A stretch of DNA of 64,000 nt from contig NZ_JBHTDN010000001.1 of NCBI RefSeq assembly GCF_042666505.1, positions 248,001 to 312,000 on the forward strand, read 5' to 3'. The stretch comes from Parapedobacter sp042666505 (GTDB taxonomy: Bacteria; Bacteroidota; Bacteroidia; Sphingobacteriales; Sphingobacteriaceae). The position numbers and the translations under genes were made by a program. The notes beneath the pieces are model-generated. The model was not told the origin of the DNA. It ran no database searches and worked only from the letters and a program-made list of their open reading frames with translations. Below are positions 51,307 to 61,120 of the stretch, piece after piece (within the stretch, counting starts at the first letter, position 1; each line of letters starts with the position of its first letter).

Positions 51307-52938
51307 ATGAAAAGAACCGTAAGTATTTTAGTTTGTGCCGTATGGGTTGGCATAACGGGTATGTTGGCAAGCGCCGTGGTCCCGAGACCCAAGATCGTCG
51401 TGTGTTTGGTGGTGGACCAAATGCGTTGGGATTACCTGTATCGTTTCTATGACCGATATGGCGACGGGGGCTTCAAGCGACTGTTAACGGATGGTTTCAG
51501 TTGCGATCAAACACTGATCAGTTACGCACCTACCGTAACCGGATGCGGGCATGCCTCTATATTTACGGGCGCAACACCGGCTGTCCACGGCATCGTCGGC
51601 AACGACTGGCCTGATTTTGAAAAGGGCTATTCGGTCAATTGCGTTGGCGACGAAAATGTGTCGTCCGTGGGCACTGAATCAAAATACGGCAAAGCCTCTC
51701 CTCGTAATCTCCTGACGACCACCGTAGGCGATGAACTGAAGATTGCCACCAATTTCAGAAGTAAAGTCGTCGGCATATCCATCAAAGACCGGGCAGCCAT
51801 CCTGCCGGCGGGGCATACGGCCGACGCCGCATTCTGGTTTGACAAAACCAATAATTGCTTTATCACCAGCACCTATTATATGGATGAACTGCCCGAATGG
51901 GTGCAGTCCTTCAATAACCGGAAAATTCCACAAAAATACCTCAAACAGGGATGGAATACCTTGTACCCGGTCGCTTCGTACGTGCAAAGTACAGCGGACG
52001 ACATGCCCTATGAATCCCGGTTTGCCAATGAGCGACGTCCGGTTTTTCCGCACAGACTGGTAGATAGCGTGACCGGTTTCGATGTGGGGATCAGCAATAC
52101 ACCGTTCGGAAATAACCTGGTGCTCGCGTTTGCCAAGGAGGCCATCCAAGCGTACCAACTGGGTACCCACGGCGACACCGATCTGCTAACCGTCAGTTTG
52201 TCATCGCCGGATGCCATAGGTCACCGCTTTGGTCCCAATTCGATTGAAATTGAAGATAATTATCTCCGATTGGACAAAGAACTGGAGGCGTTCTTTGCTT
52301 ACCTGGATCAAACATTCGGCGAAGGCGATTACTTGTTTTTTATTACCGCAGATCACGGTGCGTCGCAGTCGCCCGGATACCTGGCCGCGAATAAACTACC
52401 TTTTGGGTTCCTCAATGAAAAGTATCTGCTCGACTCGATCCAGAACGTTATCCGCTCCGAATACGGACTTGATTCAGTGATTGCCGCCAACGCAAATCAG
52501 CAACTGTATCTGAACGACAAAGCGATTTCCCGATTGACGGTCTCCAAAGACGAAATCGCCGATCGCATTGTCATGCTCTTGATGGAAAGCCCAGGCATCA
52601 CCGATGCGTTTGTAACCCGCAAGCTAGGCAGTGCTACCTTGGCAGAACCGATAAAAACCATGATGATCAACGGTTATCACCTGAAACGTGGCGGCGACAT
52701 CGTATATAGTGTGCAATCCGGATGGAAATGGGGGTCAATATCCGGTGCGTCCCACAGCCACTGGAATGCGTACGATGCACACATTCCGTTGATCTGGATG
52801 GGGTGGGGGGTGCAGCCCGGTAAGACAAACCGGCTCGTCCATAATACAGACATCGCGGCTACCCTTGCTTCGTTGCTTCATATCCAGATGCCCAGCGGGA
52901 ATGTCGGTAGCGTAATTTATGAATTGACAGATCACTAA
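51307..52938 (+). CDS. PafA-type alkaline phosphatase
   Basis: A 543-aa exported phosphomonoesterase of the alkaline phosphatase superfamily, like Elizabethkingia PafA. Signal peptide about 1-23. Active-site residues are visible at nearly PafA numbering: D37 (VVDQM), nucleophile T78 (PTVTGCGH), N99 (GNDWPDF), K160 and R162 (IKDRAA), the zinc ligands in SSPDAIGHRFGP, TADHGASQ, and the late His in GASHSHWNAYD. The Lys/Arg pair marks the monoesterase group rather than the phosphodiesterase (NPP) group. It probably works in phosphate scavenging with the preceding phosphatase. Confidence 0.92.
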   Translation: MKRTVSILVCAVWVGITGMLASAVVPRPKIVVCLVVDQMRWDYLYRFYDRYGDGGFKRLLTDGFSCDQTLISYAPTVTGCGHASIFTGATPAVHGIVGNDWPDFEKGYSVNCVGDENVSSVGTESKYGKASPRNLLTTTVGDELKIATNFRSKVVGISIKDRAAILPAGHTADAAFWFDKTNNCFITSTYYMDELPEWVQSFNNRKIPQKYLKQGWNTLYPVASYVQSTADDMPYESRFANERRPVFPHRLVDSVTGFDVGISNTPFGNNLVLAFAKEAIQAYQLGTHGDTDLLTVSLSSPDAIGHRFGPNSIEIEDNYLRLDKELEAFFAYLDQTFGEGDYLFFITADHGASQSPGYLAANKLPFGFLNEKYLLDSIQNVIRSEYGLDSVIAANANQQLYLNDKAISRLTVSKDEIADRIVMLLMESPGITDAFVTRKLGSATLAEPIKTMMINGYHLKRGGDIVYSVQSGWKWGSISGASHSHWNAYDAHIPLIWMGWGVQPGKTNRLVHNTDIAATLASLLHIQMPSGNVGSVIYELTDH

Positions 52939-52953
52939 CGGACAAACCAAGTC

Positions 52954-54072
52954 ATGAATGAAAACGCAACTTTCAGAAGTAGGCGATTGCTGTCCATCGA
53001 CGCGCTGCGAGGTTTTGACATGTTGCTCATTGCTGGCGGGGGCGCATTTATTGAGCGGTCGCATGGTTTGACGGGGATGCGATGGATAGACTGGTTGGCC
53101 ACGCAGCTTACCCACCCGGCTTGGAATGGTTTTACTTTTTACGACTTTATCTTTCCGTTGTTCCTGTTTATAGCCGGTGTTTCGTTATCTTTTTCTCTGC
53201 AGTCCGGACTGGAACGTGGAATGTCGAAAGCGGCGCTATATAAAAAGGCCTTCAACCGGTTCCTCATCTTGTTTATATTGGGGCTCATCGATAAAAATAC
53301 GCCATTGGACTTGTTCCATCCCGCCAATATTCGATATGGAACCGTATTGGGACGCATTGGCATCACCACACTGGTAGCGGCCATTTTGTATTTGAACTTC
53401 GGAGGAAGGGCCCGACTGGCCTGGGTGTCGGGCATCTTACTCGCCTATTATGCGGCTGTTTTCCTGATCCCTGTCCCCGGTTACGGTGCGGGTGATCTTT
53501 CGTTTGAAGGCAACCTCGTCGGATGGATTGACCGTACGTTTATGCCGGGTATACTAAAACAGGAAACCTACGACGAAAACGCGCTGCTGACCACATTTCC
53601 CGCCATTTGCCTTCCGCTTTTGGGAACCCTTGCTGGCGACATCCTGCGGAATACCGAGAGGCCTGAAAAGACAAAAATCGGCTACCTCTGCGCCTTAGGG
53701 GCGATCCTTGTACCGCTGGGCTTGATATGGGGCTTGAGTTTTCCCATTAACAAACACATGTGGTCCAGTTCCTTTATTTTGCTAACGGGAGGAATGGCGT
53801 TTTTCATGCTGGCGTTGTTCTATGGAATCATCGATGTGCTGGGTTACCGAAGATGGTGTTTCTTTTTCGAGGTCATTGGTGCCAATTCCATCGTCGTGTA
53901 CATGGCCTATCGGCTCATCGATTTCAATTATACGTCCAAGCTGCTGTTTGAAGGTCTGTACATGAATTTTCATGAAAAATGGCATCCGGTGTTCAACGCA
54001 TTGGGGGCCCTGGCCCTGGTGTGGCTATTGCTCTATTTTCTTTACCGGAAACGGATTTTTATAAAAGTGTAG
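52954..54072 (+). CDS. HGSNAT-like membrane acyltransferase (DUF5009 type), copy 1
   Basis: A 372-aa inner-membrane protein related to heparan-alpha-glucosaminide N-acetyltransferase, which carries acetyl groups across a membrane to sugar amines. It starts with the family signature RLLSIDALRGFDMLLIAGGG, then WNGFTFYDFIFPLFLFIAGVSLSFS, about ten helices, and KHMWSSSFILLTGGMAFFML and GANSIVVYMAYRLIDF near the end. It follows the PafA gene by 15 nt and is probably co-transcribed. A second, clearly related copy lies at 61121. In Bacteroidota such proteins are common in polysaccharide utilization loci, but their acceptors are mostly unknown. Confidence 0.85.
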   Translation: MNENATFRSRRLLSIDALRGFDMLLIAGGGAFIERSHGLTGMRWIDWLATQLTHPAWNGFTFYDFIFPLFLFIAGVSLSFSLQSGLERGMSKAALYKKAFNRFLILFILGLIDKNTPLDLFHPANIRYGTVLGRIGITTLVAAILYLNFGGRARLAWVSGILLAYYAAVFLIPVPGYGAGDLSFEGNLVGWIDRTFMPGILKQETYDENALLTTFPAICLPLLGTLAGDILRNTERPEKTKIGYLCALGAILVPLGLIWGLSFPINKHMWSSSFILLTGGMAFFMLALFYGIIDVLGYRRWCFFFEVIGANSIVVYMAYRLIDFNYTSKLLFEGLYMNFHEKWHPVFNALGALALVWLLLYFLYRKRIFIKV

Positions 54073-54369
54073 ATCAAAAGCCCCTCTGATCGGTCCCATC
54101 GGTGCGATCGTAAGGCAATCAAGGACTTTTAAAAATATTTCCACGCGCCGGTTCAATGAAACCTAACGGGCAGGGGAGAACCTGGCAAGGGGTCCGGACA
54201 TCAACGCATTTTTTTCAGAATAGTTGAGGCTACTCCGTTTGATCGCGGGTACACATCATACACGAAATCAGAAGATAACTTCTGAAAAGAATCCGGCAAC
54301 ATCGTATAAAAACCATTCAGTTTTTAAAAAGATTTTTGTGTACCAATTCACAATTTACGATAGCTAATT
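54073..54369. promoter_or_regulatory. Upstream region of the SusC/SusD locus
   Basis: No gene in these 297 nt. It contains a perfect hairpin TCAGAAG/CTTCTGA (54268-54274 and 54279-54285, 4-nt loop) about 85 nt before the SusC start and AT-rich sequence thereafter. The locus promoter should lie here, but no clean TAnnTTTG box is seen. Confidence 0.45.
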
Positions 54370-57300
54370 ATGATACTTTTCAACAAAGTAACCGACGCGC
54401 GAAGGAGATGCTTGTCGGGCGTCAGGCTTTCTTGTGTCCTTGTGCCCCTGCTGGTTTTCTTTGCGGCAAATGCCGATGAGCGAAGTGATAACCTGCCGGG
54501 GTATGGCGCGTTCTCTGACCAGGAGTACCGGGTGAGAGGCAGCGTCCACAATGCCAGATCCGAACCATTGGAAGGGGTTTCGATCCATGTAAAAGGCAGT
54601 AACACGTCTACGAGTAGCAATAACCAAGGGCAATTCGAACTGAACGTTCCGACGCAGCCCGTTACACTGGTCGTATCCTACGTTGGCTATGAGGCATACG
54701 AAGTGCAGTTTACCGGGCAGGACTTTTTGGCGATCACGCTTGCTGAAGAAAACCAGAACCTCGATGAAGTCGTGGTTACCGCCCTAGGCATCCGAAAAGA
54801 GTCCAAGGCATTGGCCTACGCGGTGAGCAAGCTGGACGGCGATGACTTTGAGAAGAACAAAAATGTCAATTTTGCCAACTCGTTAAGCGGGAAGGTGGCC
54901 GGTGTTAACGTGGTCAGCACCGCGAATGGCCCCGGCAGCTCAAGCCGGGTAACGATCCGGGGAAATACATCCATTTCCGGCGATAACCAACCGCTGTATA
55001 TTATCAATGGAATGCCCATGGACAACTCGCAGTTTGGTAGTACGAATACGGTATCACCGGATTGGGGCGACAATTTGTCAAGTATCAATCCGGACGATAT
55101 CGAAGAGATCTCGGTGCTGAAAGGGGCAACCGCAGCAGCATTGTATGGTTCCCGGGCGAAGAACGGAGCGATCATCATTGTGACCAAATCCGGAAAAGGC
55201 CAGCAAGGGATCGGGATCACCGTCAATTCAAATACCACATTCGAAATACCCTTCTTTTTATGGGAAATTCAGAATGAATACGGCCAGGGGTATGGTGGTT
55301 TCCGTCCGGCAAGCATGCAGGATGCGGCTAACCACGGCCAGAATCACTGGGGCGAAAAATACGATGGGAAAATGACCGTGCAACTGGATGGCGTAGAAAG
55401 ACCTTATTCATTTGTCAAAGATCGCGTACTTGAAGATTTCTATCAAGTAGGCAGCACGATCAACAACAACGTTTCTTTCAGTAAAGGGAATGAAAATGGA
55501 TCTTTTCGCATTTCCTACACCAATTTACGGAACGATGCAATTGTTGATAATTCAAGACTTCAACGAAATAACCTCAGTTTGGGCCTGCAGCAAAACCTAA
55601 CGAAAAAAGTTTCAATAGGTGCCAGCATCGACTATGTCAAGGAGAAAGCGAACAACCGACTGATTACCTCGGGTGGACGCGCGAGTATGACGAGCACCAT
55701 CCTTTGGGTAAACAGCAATATGCCCACCGAGGCACTGTCGCCAGGTTACGATGAAAACTTTCAGGAAAAAACGCTGGGAACCGATCTGAATGCGACGAAC
55801 CCCTATTTCGTGTTGAACCGTATGAGAAATGGCTCCGATAAGGATCGGTATCTGACGACGGCCAACATACGCTGGGAAATATGGGATTGGTTGTATGTGC
55901 AGGGCCGCGTGGGGCAGGATTACTATGGCGTGACCAATACCAACGTCATACCCGATGGAACGGGTTTTCTTAAAAATGGCGAAATTCAGCAACGAAGCAT
56001 CTCGTTTTGGGAACGGAATTTTGAGGGCATTATCGGGATCGATAAGCGATGGAATACCTTTTCACTGACCGTGAATGCCGGAGGGAACCTCATGTCGCAA
56101 AAAAGGGGAACCACGGATGTCGACGCATTTGGCTTCGTTGTCCCGCAGTTGCATGTGATCAACAATACGTCCAATCGCCAGACAACCACGGATCTCTACC
56201 GAAAGAAGATCAACTCGCTATTTGCTACGGCGGAGTTCGGATACAAAGACTTCCTTTATCTAAACCTTACCGGCCGGAACGATTGGTTTTCGACACTGAA
56301 CCCCAAGTCGAACAACTACTTTTACCCATCGGCGGGAGTGAGTTTCGTGTTCTCCGAGGCGTTGGAAATGCCTTCCCTAATTAATTTTGGAAAGCTGCGG
56401 GTGGCTTACGCTTCGGTAGGTGGTGATACCGATCCGTATCTGCTGAATCTGACCTATGGGTTGCAATCTTACTCGTACGATGGTAAATCATTGGGAAAGA
56501 TAAATCAATTAAATGTGCCGAATGAAAATCTGAGACCCTTAAGCGTGAATGAGTTTGAGGCCGGACTGGACGTTAAAATGTTTAACAGCCGACTCGGATT
56601 GGACGTGGCGTGGTACCATAAATTGACCACCAATGACATTGCCGTTGAAACCATCTCTTCCACAAGCGGCTACCAAGGGATGTCGGTGAATGTCGGCGAA
56701 ATTGAAAATAAGGGATGGGAGCTTTTGCTTACGGGAAAACCGCTGCGCGAAGGAAGCCTGAAATGGGACGTAGCCGCGAATTTTGCGTACAACAAAAGTA
56801 GGGTGCTGAAAATATCCAATGCTTCGAAAGAGTTGGTGCTGGGTACAGTAACCCGGGGTTGGATTAAGCACATTGAAGGGATGGAATATTCCCAGATTGT
56901 GGGAAGGACGATATTGAGAAATGAAGCAGGCAAAGATGTCATTGACGCAACGGGATTGCCGATTGTGCCCGTGGATGTGGTGCCCTTTGGTTCGGGCATC
57001 CATAAATATACCGTAGGCCTGACCAATTCATTTGCCTACCGATCGTTTTCACTTTCCTTCCTGATCGATTCGAAATTCGATGCCAAGATATATTCCGGGC
57101 TGAATTACGACCTTGACCACCGGGGAATGTCTTGGGGATCGTTATTGGGAAGGGCCGATGGCGTGACATTGGATGGCGTTACCGAAGACGGCCAGGTCAA
57201 TACCGTGCATGTCTCTGCCGATCGGGTAAACAACCGGGCGATCGTCGTCAGAAGAAGGGATGCGTTGGATGATTACGTTTACGACGCCAGTTTTATCAAA

Positions 57301-57531
57301 CTTCGTAATTTTGCGTTAACGTATCATCTGCCCCAACGGCTCACCGATAAAATCGGATACCTCAAAGGGGCAAGCCTATCGTTCATAGGCAACAATGCGC
57401 TCATCCTTATGAAGCGAACACCGGGTATGGACCCTGAAACAAATTTCAGTGCCGGAAATGCACAGGGTTATGCGAATTCTGCCCTGCCCCCGACCCGCAG
57501 CTTTGGTTTCAATTTAAGTGTTAAGTTTTAA
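54370..57531 (+). CDS. SusC/RagA family TonB-dependent outer-membrane transporter
   Basis: A 1053-aa outer-membrane importer that moves glycans or peptides into the periplasm using TonB energy. Signal peptide region about 15-37. A carboxypeptidase D regulatory-like domain follows (about 53-125, VRGSVHNARSEPLEGVSIHVKGSNT and LVVSYVGYEAYE). The plug begins with LDEVVVTALGIRKESKALAYAVSKLDGDDF and has VTIRGNTSISGDNQPLYIINGMPMD and GATAAALYGSRAKNGAIIIVTKSG. The 22-strand barrel ends FNLSVKF, a typical C-terminal Phe. It pairs with the SusD gene immediately downstream. The substrate is not evident. Confidence 0.96.
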   Translation: MILFNKVTDARRRCLSGVRLSCVLVPLLVFFAANADERSDNLPGYGAFSDQEYRVRGSVHNARSEPLEGVSIHVKGSNTSTSSNNQGQFELNVPTQPVTLVVSYVGYEAYEVQFTGQDFLAITLAEENQNLDEVVVTALGIRKESKALAYAVSKLDGDDFEKNKNVNFANSLSGKVAGVNVVSTANGPGSSSRVTIRGNTSISGDNQPLYIINGMPMDNSQFGSTNTVSPDWGDNLSSINPDDIEEISVLKGATAAALYGSRAKNGAIIIVTKSGKGQQGIGITVNSNTTFEIPFFLWEIQNEYGQGYGGFRPASMQDAANHGQNHWGEKYDGKMTVQLDGVERPYSFVKDRVLEDFYQVGSTINNNVSFSKGNENGSFRISYTNLRNDAIVDNSRLQRNNLSLGLQQNLTKKVSIGASIDYVKEKANNRLITSGGRASMTSTILWVNSNMPTEALSPGYDENFQEKTLGTDLNATNPYFVLNRMRNGSDKDRYLTTANIRWEIWDWLYVQGRVGQDYYGVTNTNVIPDGTGFLKNGEIQQRSISFWERNFEGIIGIDKRWNTFSLTVNAGGNLMSQKRGTTDVDAFGFVVPQLHVINNTSNRQTTTDLYRKKINSLFATAEFGYKDFLYLNLTGRNDWFSTLNPKSNNYFYPSAGVSFVFSEALEMPSLINFGKLRVAYASVGGDTDPYLLNLTYGLQSYSYDGKSLGKINQLNVPNENLRPLSVNEFEAGLDVKMFNSRLGLDVAWYHKLTTNDIAVETISSTSGYQGMSVNVGEIENKGWELLLTGKPLREGSLKWDVAANFAYNKSRVLKISNASKELVLGTVTRGWIKHIEGMEYSQIVGRTILRNEAGKDVIDATGLPIVPVDVVPFGSGIHKYTVGLTNSFAYRSFSLSFLIDSKFDAKIYSGLNYDLDHRGMSWGSLLGRADGVTLDGVTEDGQVNTVHVSADRVNNRAIVVRRRDALDDYVYDASFIKLRNFALTYHLPQRLTDKIGYLKGASLSFIGNNALILMKRTPGMDPETNFSAGNAQGYANSALPPTRSFGFNLSVKF

Positions 57532-57541
57532 TTTACGTATC

Positions 57542-59113
57542 ATGAGAATATATAAAGCAGGGATCGCTTCTTTCGTGCTTATCGCCTCGTTGGCGGCCTG
57601 TGACAAGGGATTTGAAAGTCTGAATAAAGATCCAAATGCGGTCACGGGCGATCGGTTTAATCCGGCTTATCTCCTGGCTTCGGCGCAACTCCAGACTGCG
57701 AAGAACGGCGGCGAAGCGAATACCGGTCTCTTTTACTGCGAAGGTTTTGTTCAGCATTTTGCGTCATTGAGCAACGTGGGGATATTTAATTTTCACGGTG
57801 ATAAATATGTGTACCACAAAGGCAATAATGAAGCTTTGTGGTTCGCTTCCTACGACATTGTCAAATTGTTGCAGGACCTCATCCAGAACACGCAGGAGGT
57901 GGTTGAATACAACAACCTCCTGCAGATGAGTAGAATATGGAGAACGGTGGTTTTTCAACGGCTCACAGACCTATATGGGGATGTGCCGTATTCGGAAGCA
58001 GGCCTGGCTTTTTACCAGCATATTTACAAGCCCAAATACGATTCCCAAAAATTTATTTATGAGCATATGCTGGCTGAACTGGAGGATGCGACGGCTAAGC
58101 TGAATTCCGATATGCCCCTGTATCCATCGGCTGACATTGTGTATGACGGCGATATCCAGAAATGGAAACGTCTCGGCTATTCCATGATGCTGCGGTTGGG
58201 AATGCGGCTGTCAAAAGTGGAGCCGGAAAACGCGAAGTTATGGGTGCAAAAAGCCTATAACGGCGGTGTTTTTGAGTCCAATGACGACAATTTGTTTATT
58301 AGGGGTACGGACGCCGAAGGCACCATTGAAGCGCTCAGCAATGCCGATAGCTGGGTGCTGAGTGTATCCACCCGGGAGGGAGGGAAAATCAGCAAAACCT
58401 TCTTCGACTTTCTGAAAAACCACCATGATCCAAGGCTGAAGCACACCGTGGCGGTGTATACGAATCCGATGGACATCACGACAAAAAATACGGACCCCGC
58501 AATCCAGAAAGGACTTCCGAACGGATTGGATCGGAATACACTGATGGCAGATCCGAGCTATGACCCCGACGCGCCGGGGCAGGAGCATCAATATTCCGGC
58601 ATAAACCGGGATGTGTATGGAAAATTGGATGGCCCCCGCATGTTCATTACCCATGGAGAGGTGGCATTGCTGCTGGCCGAGGCCACCGTTAGGGGGTGGA
58701 TCGGCGGAAATGCAGCGGAATACTATGGTACGGGGGTGCGATCTGCCATGAAAAACCTGAGCATTTACGACCCCTCGGCGCTGATTTCGGATGCGGAAAT
58801 TAATGAGTATTTAGCAGAAAACCCATTTGTTGGAACGCAGGACTTACCGGCTGCCTTCGAGCAGATCAATACCCAATACTGGGCAGCCACGTTTATGAAC
58901 GGATACGAAGCGTTTGCAAATGTCAGAAGGTCGGGTTATCCAAGATTGATTCCGGTAAACTATCCCGACAACGAAACGGGAGGGTTGTTTCCGAGAAGAT
59001 TGAGATACCCGGAGAACGAAGCGGTGCTGAACACCGATCATTATAAGGAAGCGGTTGCGAGGCAGGGCACAGACAATTACATCACGCGGCTTTGGTGGGA
59101 CAAGGAAGACTGA
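57542..59113 (+). CDS. SusD/RagB family substrate-binding lipoprotein
   Basis: A 523-aa outer-membrane lipoprotein that caps the SusC barrel and captures substrate. The ATG at 57542 gives MRIYKAGIASFVLIASLAACDKGFESLNKDPN, with lipobox LAAC. The open frame from 57518 overlaps SusC and would bury the signal. TPR-like helices hold the typical SusD segments (RIWRTVVFQRLTDLYGDVPYSEA, GEVALLLAEATVRGW, YWAATFMNGYEAFANVRRSGYP). It begins 10 nt after SusC and its stop overlaps the next gene's ATG (TGATG), so SusC, SusD and the DapA-fold gene form one operon. Confidence 0.95.
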   Translation: MRIYKAGIASFVLIASLAACDKGFESLNKDPNAVTGDRFNPAYLLASAQLQTAKNGGEANTGLFYCEGFVQHFASLSNVGIFNFHGDKYVYHKGNNEALWFASYDIVKLLQDLIQNTQEVVEYNNLLQMSRIWRTVVFQRLTDLYGDVPYSEAGLAFYQHIYKPKYDSQKFIYEHMLAELEDATAKLNSDMPLYPSADIVYDGDIQKWKRLGYSMMLRLGMRLSKVEPENAKLWVQKAYNGGVFESNDDNLFIRGTDAEGTIEALSNADSWVLSVSTREGGKISKTFFDFLKNHHDPRLKHTVAVYTNPMDITTKNTDPAIQKGLPNGLDRNTLMADPSYDPDAPGQEHQYSGINRDVYGKLDGPRMFITHGEVALLLAEATVRGWIGGNAAEYYGTGVRSAMKNLSIYDPSALISDAEINEYLAENPFVGTQDLPAAFEQINTQYWAATFMNGYEAFANVRRSGYPRLIPVNYPDNETGGLFPRRLRYPENEAVLNTDHYKEAVARQGTDNYITRLWWDKED

Positions 59114-60162
59114 TGGCGGGTATACGTGCGAACGATGCCTGCTCAAGGCGGACTTTCCTGAAAGGGGCCTTTACACTGGGGCTGACCGGATTGGCTGGCA
59201 TAAACAGGGAGTCTTGGTCGCTACCACGTACCGTCGAGGCGATGTTGGTTCCAGTTATGCTTACGCCGTTCCGTGAGGATCTTAGCGTGGATACCTATGG
59301 CGTTGAAAAGCTCATCGCATTTTACAGGCAGTCCGGTGCGGGTGGACTTTTCGCGAATTGCCTAAGCAGTGAGATGTATCAATTGAACCGACAGGAACAA
59401 TTGCATATCGCTGCGCTAACCGTGAAACAGGCAGGAAGTGATATACCGGTCGTTGCAACGGGCTCCTTCGGTGAAAATCTGGAAGAAAAGATCCGTTGTA
59501 CCGAGCAAATGGCCGAAACCGGGGTGGATTCCGTCGTGTTAATCACCAGCCACTTTGCCGACAAAGGGCAGGATAACCGGGTTTTTCTTGAACAGTTGCT
59601 TGCGCTGGTGGATCGGACGCCCGGCATTCCGTTGGGTACCTATGAATGTCCTTCTCCCTACAAGCGGCTTCTTTCTGCATCAGCGTTCCGAACGCTGATG
59701 GAGACCCAAAGGTTCACGTATCACAAAGATACGTCGGAAGATATGGGACAGCTGATCCAAAAAATTGAAATAAGCAAGGGAGGGGCATACAAAGTGTTCA
59801 ACGCGCATTCGGGAACGGCTGTACCTTTCATCCAAGCCGGTGGAAGTGGCCTGTCGCCAATAGCGGGCAATTTTTTTCCGGAACTATTTTCATGGATATG
59901 TGACCACGCTAACGAGCCAGCCTTATCTGCACAGCTCGCATTCATGCAACAGGAATTGATACGTGCGGAAAAAATCGTATCCTTGAAGTATCCGTTGAGC
60001 GCGAAGTATTTCCTTCAGAAACGCGGATTGCCTGTTCAGGTAAACAGTCGGGCAAGACGAACCGAACTAACCAAAAGTGAAATCGCGGCTTTGGATGATT
60101 TGTATCGCGAATTTAAAAGGTGGTGCAGCGATCTGGATATACCCCTTACCAAGTTGAACTAG
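59113..60162 (+). CDS. Tat-exported DapA/NanA-fold (dihydrodipicolinate synthase family) protein
   Basis: A 349-aa class I aldolase/lyase-fold protein of the DHDPS/N-acetylneuraminate lyase family. The Schiff-base lysine K205 (YHKDTSED) and the Tyr Y177 (LGTYECPSPY) are 28 residues apart, the same spacing as Y133/K161 in E. coli DapA, so it should be catalytically competent. Unusually, it has an N-terminal Tat signal, SRRTFLKGAFTLG (residues 11-23), so it is probably exported folded to the periplasm. The ATG at 59113 overlaps the SusD stop. A pyruvate-releasing cleavage of a keto-sugar acid is the natural guess; the substrate is unknown. Confidence 0.85.
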   Translation: MAGIRANDACSRRTFLKGAFTLGLTGLAGINRESWSLPRTVEAMLVPVMLTPFREDLSVDTYGVEKLIAFYRQSGAGGLFANCLSSEMYQLNRQEQLHIAALTVKQAGSDIPVVATGSFGENLEEKIRCTEQMAETGVDSVVLITSHFADKGQDNRVFLEQLLALVDRTPGIPLGTYECPSPYKRLLSASAFRTLMETQRFTYHKDTSEDMGQLIQKIEISKGGAYKVFNAHSGTAVPFIQAGGSGLSPIAGNFFPELFSWICDHANEPALSAQLAFMQQELIRAEKIVSLKYPLSAKYFLQKRGLPVQVNSRARRTELTKSEIAALDDLYREFKRWCSDLDIPLTKLN

Positions 60163-61110
60163 ATGGAATTACATACGTTGAATACGAATATGAATCGGAT
60201 GGCTTTGGTGGCGGTGCTGTGTCTTTTGGCTGCTTGCGCAACCAGATCAGGCAGCAATGGAGAGCTGCAATTCCCACAGCAGTTGGTAGCATTTACCGCC
60301 TACTCGGACAGCGCTCTATTTTCCGGAACGGATTCTTCCACGTGGGATAAGGAAATCCGCGAACGTGGATTTATCCTATACGACGACGGAATCTATAAAA
60401 TGTGGTATACAGGTTACCATCCGGATCGTTCAGCGGCTAAATTTCTGGGGTATGCCGTTTCTGAAGATGGCGTACATTGGGAGCGATTCGCGAAAAATCC
60501 CATTTACCGTGAAAAATGGACCGAGGATGTGTTTGTGCTGAAGGACCAAGGGTTGTATTACTTATTCGCAGAGGGAGAAAACGACATTGCCCACCTGCTG
60601 ACTTCGGCGGATGGAATCAACTGGGAATCCAAGGGCGACTTGACCATACTCACTGCCAAGGGCGATACAATTCCTGGTCCGTATGGAACGCCAACGGTGT
60701 ATATCAAAGAGGGCATATGGCATTTGTTTTATGAGCGGGTAGATTCCGCCATCTGGGTGGCAACGTCGGCCGATAAGCTGCATTGGCGGAACATCCAGGA
60801 TGAACCGGTGCTGATTCCGGGGCCGGAAGATTATGACAAAGGTGCGGTTGCCGCAAATCAGATCGTTGAATGGGGCGGGAAATATTATCTGTATTACCAC
60901 GCCACCTCAAATCAGGACTGGAACAAAGGGGGGCGTCCCGTCTATTGGAATTCCAATGTAGCAGTGTCCGATGACCTGTTGAACTGGCAAAAGTACCCGG
61001 ATAACCCGTTGGTGGAAAACAATGAGTCCAGCCCGATAACGGTTTGGGATGGACAAAAACCAAAGCTTTATACGATGCACAAAAATGTGCATCTTTACGT
61101 TCCCAAATAG
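60163..61110 (+). CDS. Beta-propeller glycosidase-like lipoprotein (GH32/43/130-type fold)
   Basis: A 315-aa predicted lipoprotein. An N-terminal signal ends in LAAC (ALVAVLCLLAACATRSG). The ATG may be at 60163, directly after the preceding stop, or at 60190, nearer to the signal. The mature protein is a five-bladed propeller like those of GH43/GH130-related families, with repeated blades such as YKMWYTGYHPDRSAAKFLGYAVSEDG, LYYLFAEGENDIAHLLTSADG and YYLYYHATSNQ. Catalytic acids cannot be assigned safely, so glycosidase activity is uncertain. Fourth gene of the SusC/SusD operon; it probably acts on the imported glycan. Confidence 0.72.
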   Translation: MELHTLNTNMNRMALVAVLCLLAACATRSGSNGELQFPQQLVAFTAYSDSALFSGTDSSTWDKEIRERGFILYDDGIYKMWYTGYHPDRSAAKFLGYAVSEDGVHWERFAKNPIYREKWTEDVFVLKDQGLYYLFAEGENDIAHLLTSADGINWESKGDLTILTAKGDTIPGPYGTPTVYIKEGIWHLFYERVDSAIWVATSADKLHWRNIQDEPVLIPGPEDYDKGAVAANQIVEWGGKYYLYYHATSNQDWNKGGRPVYWNSNVAVSDDLLNWQKYPDNPLVENNESSPITVWDGQKPKLYTMHKNVHLYVPK

Positions 61111-61120
61111 ACCTACTGTT

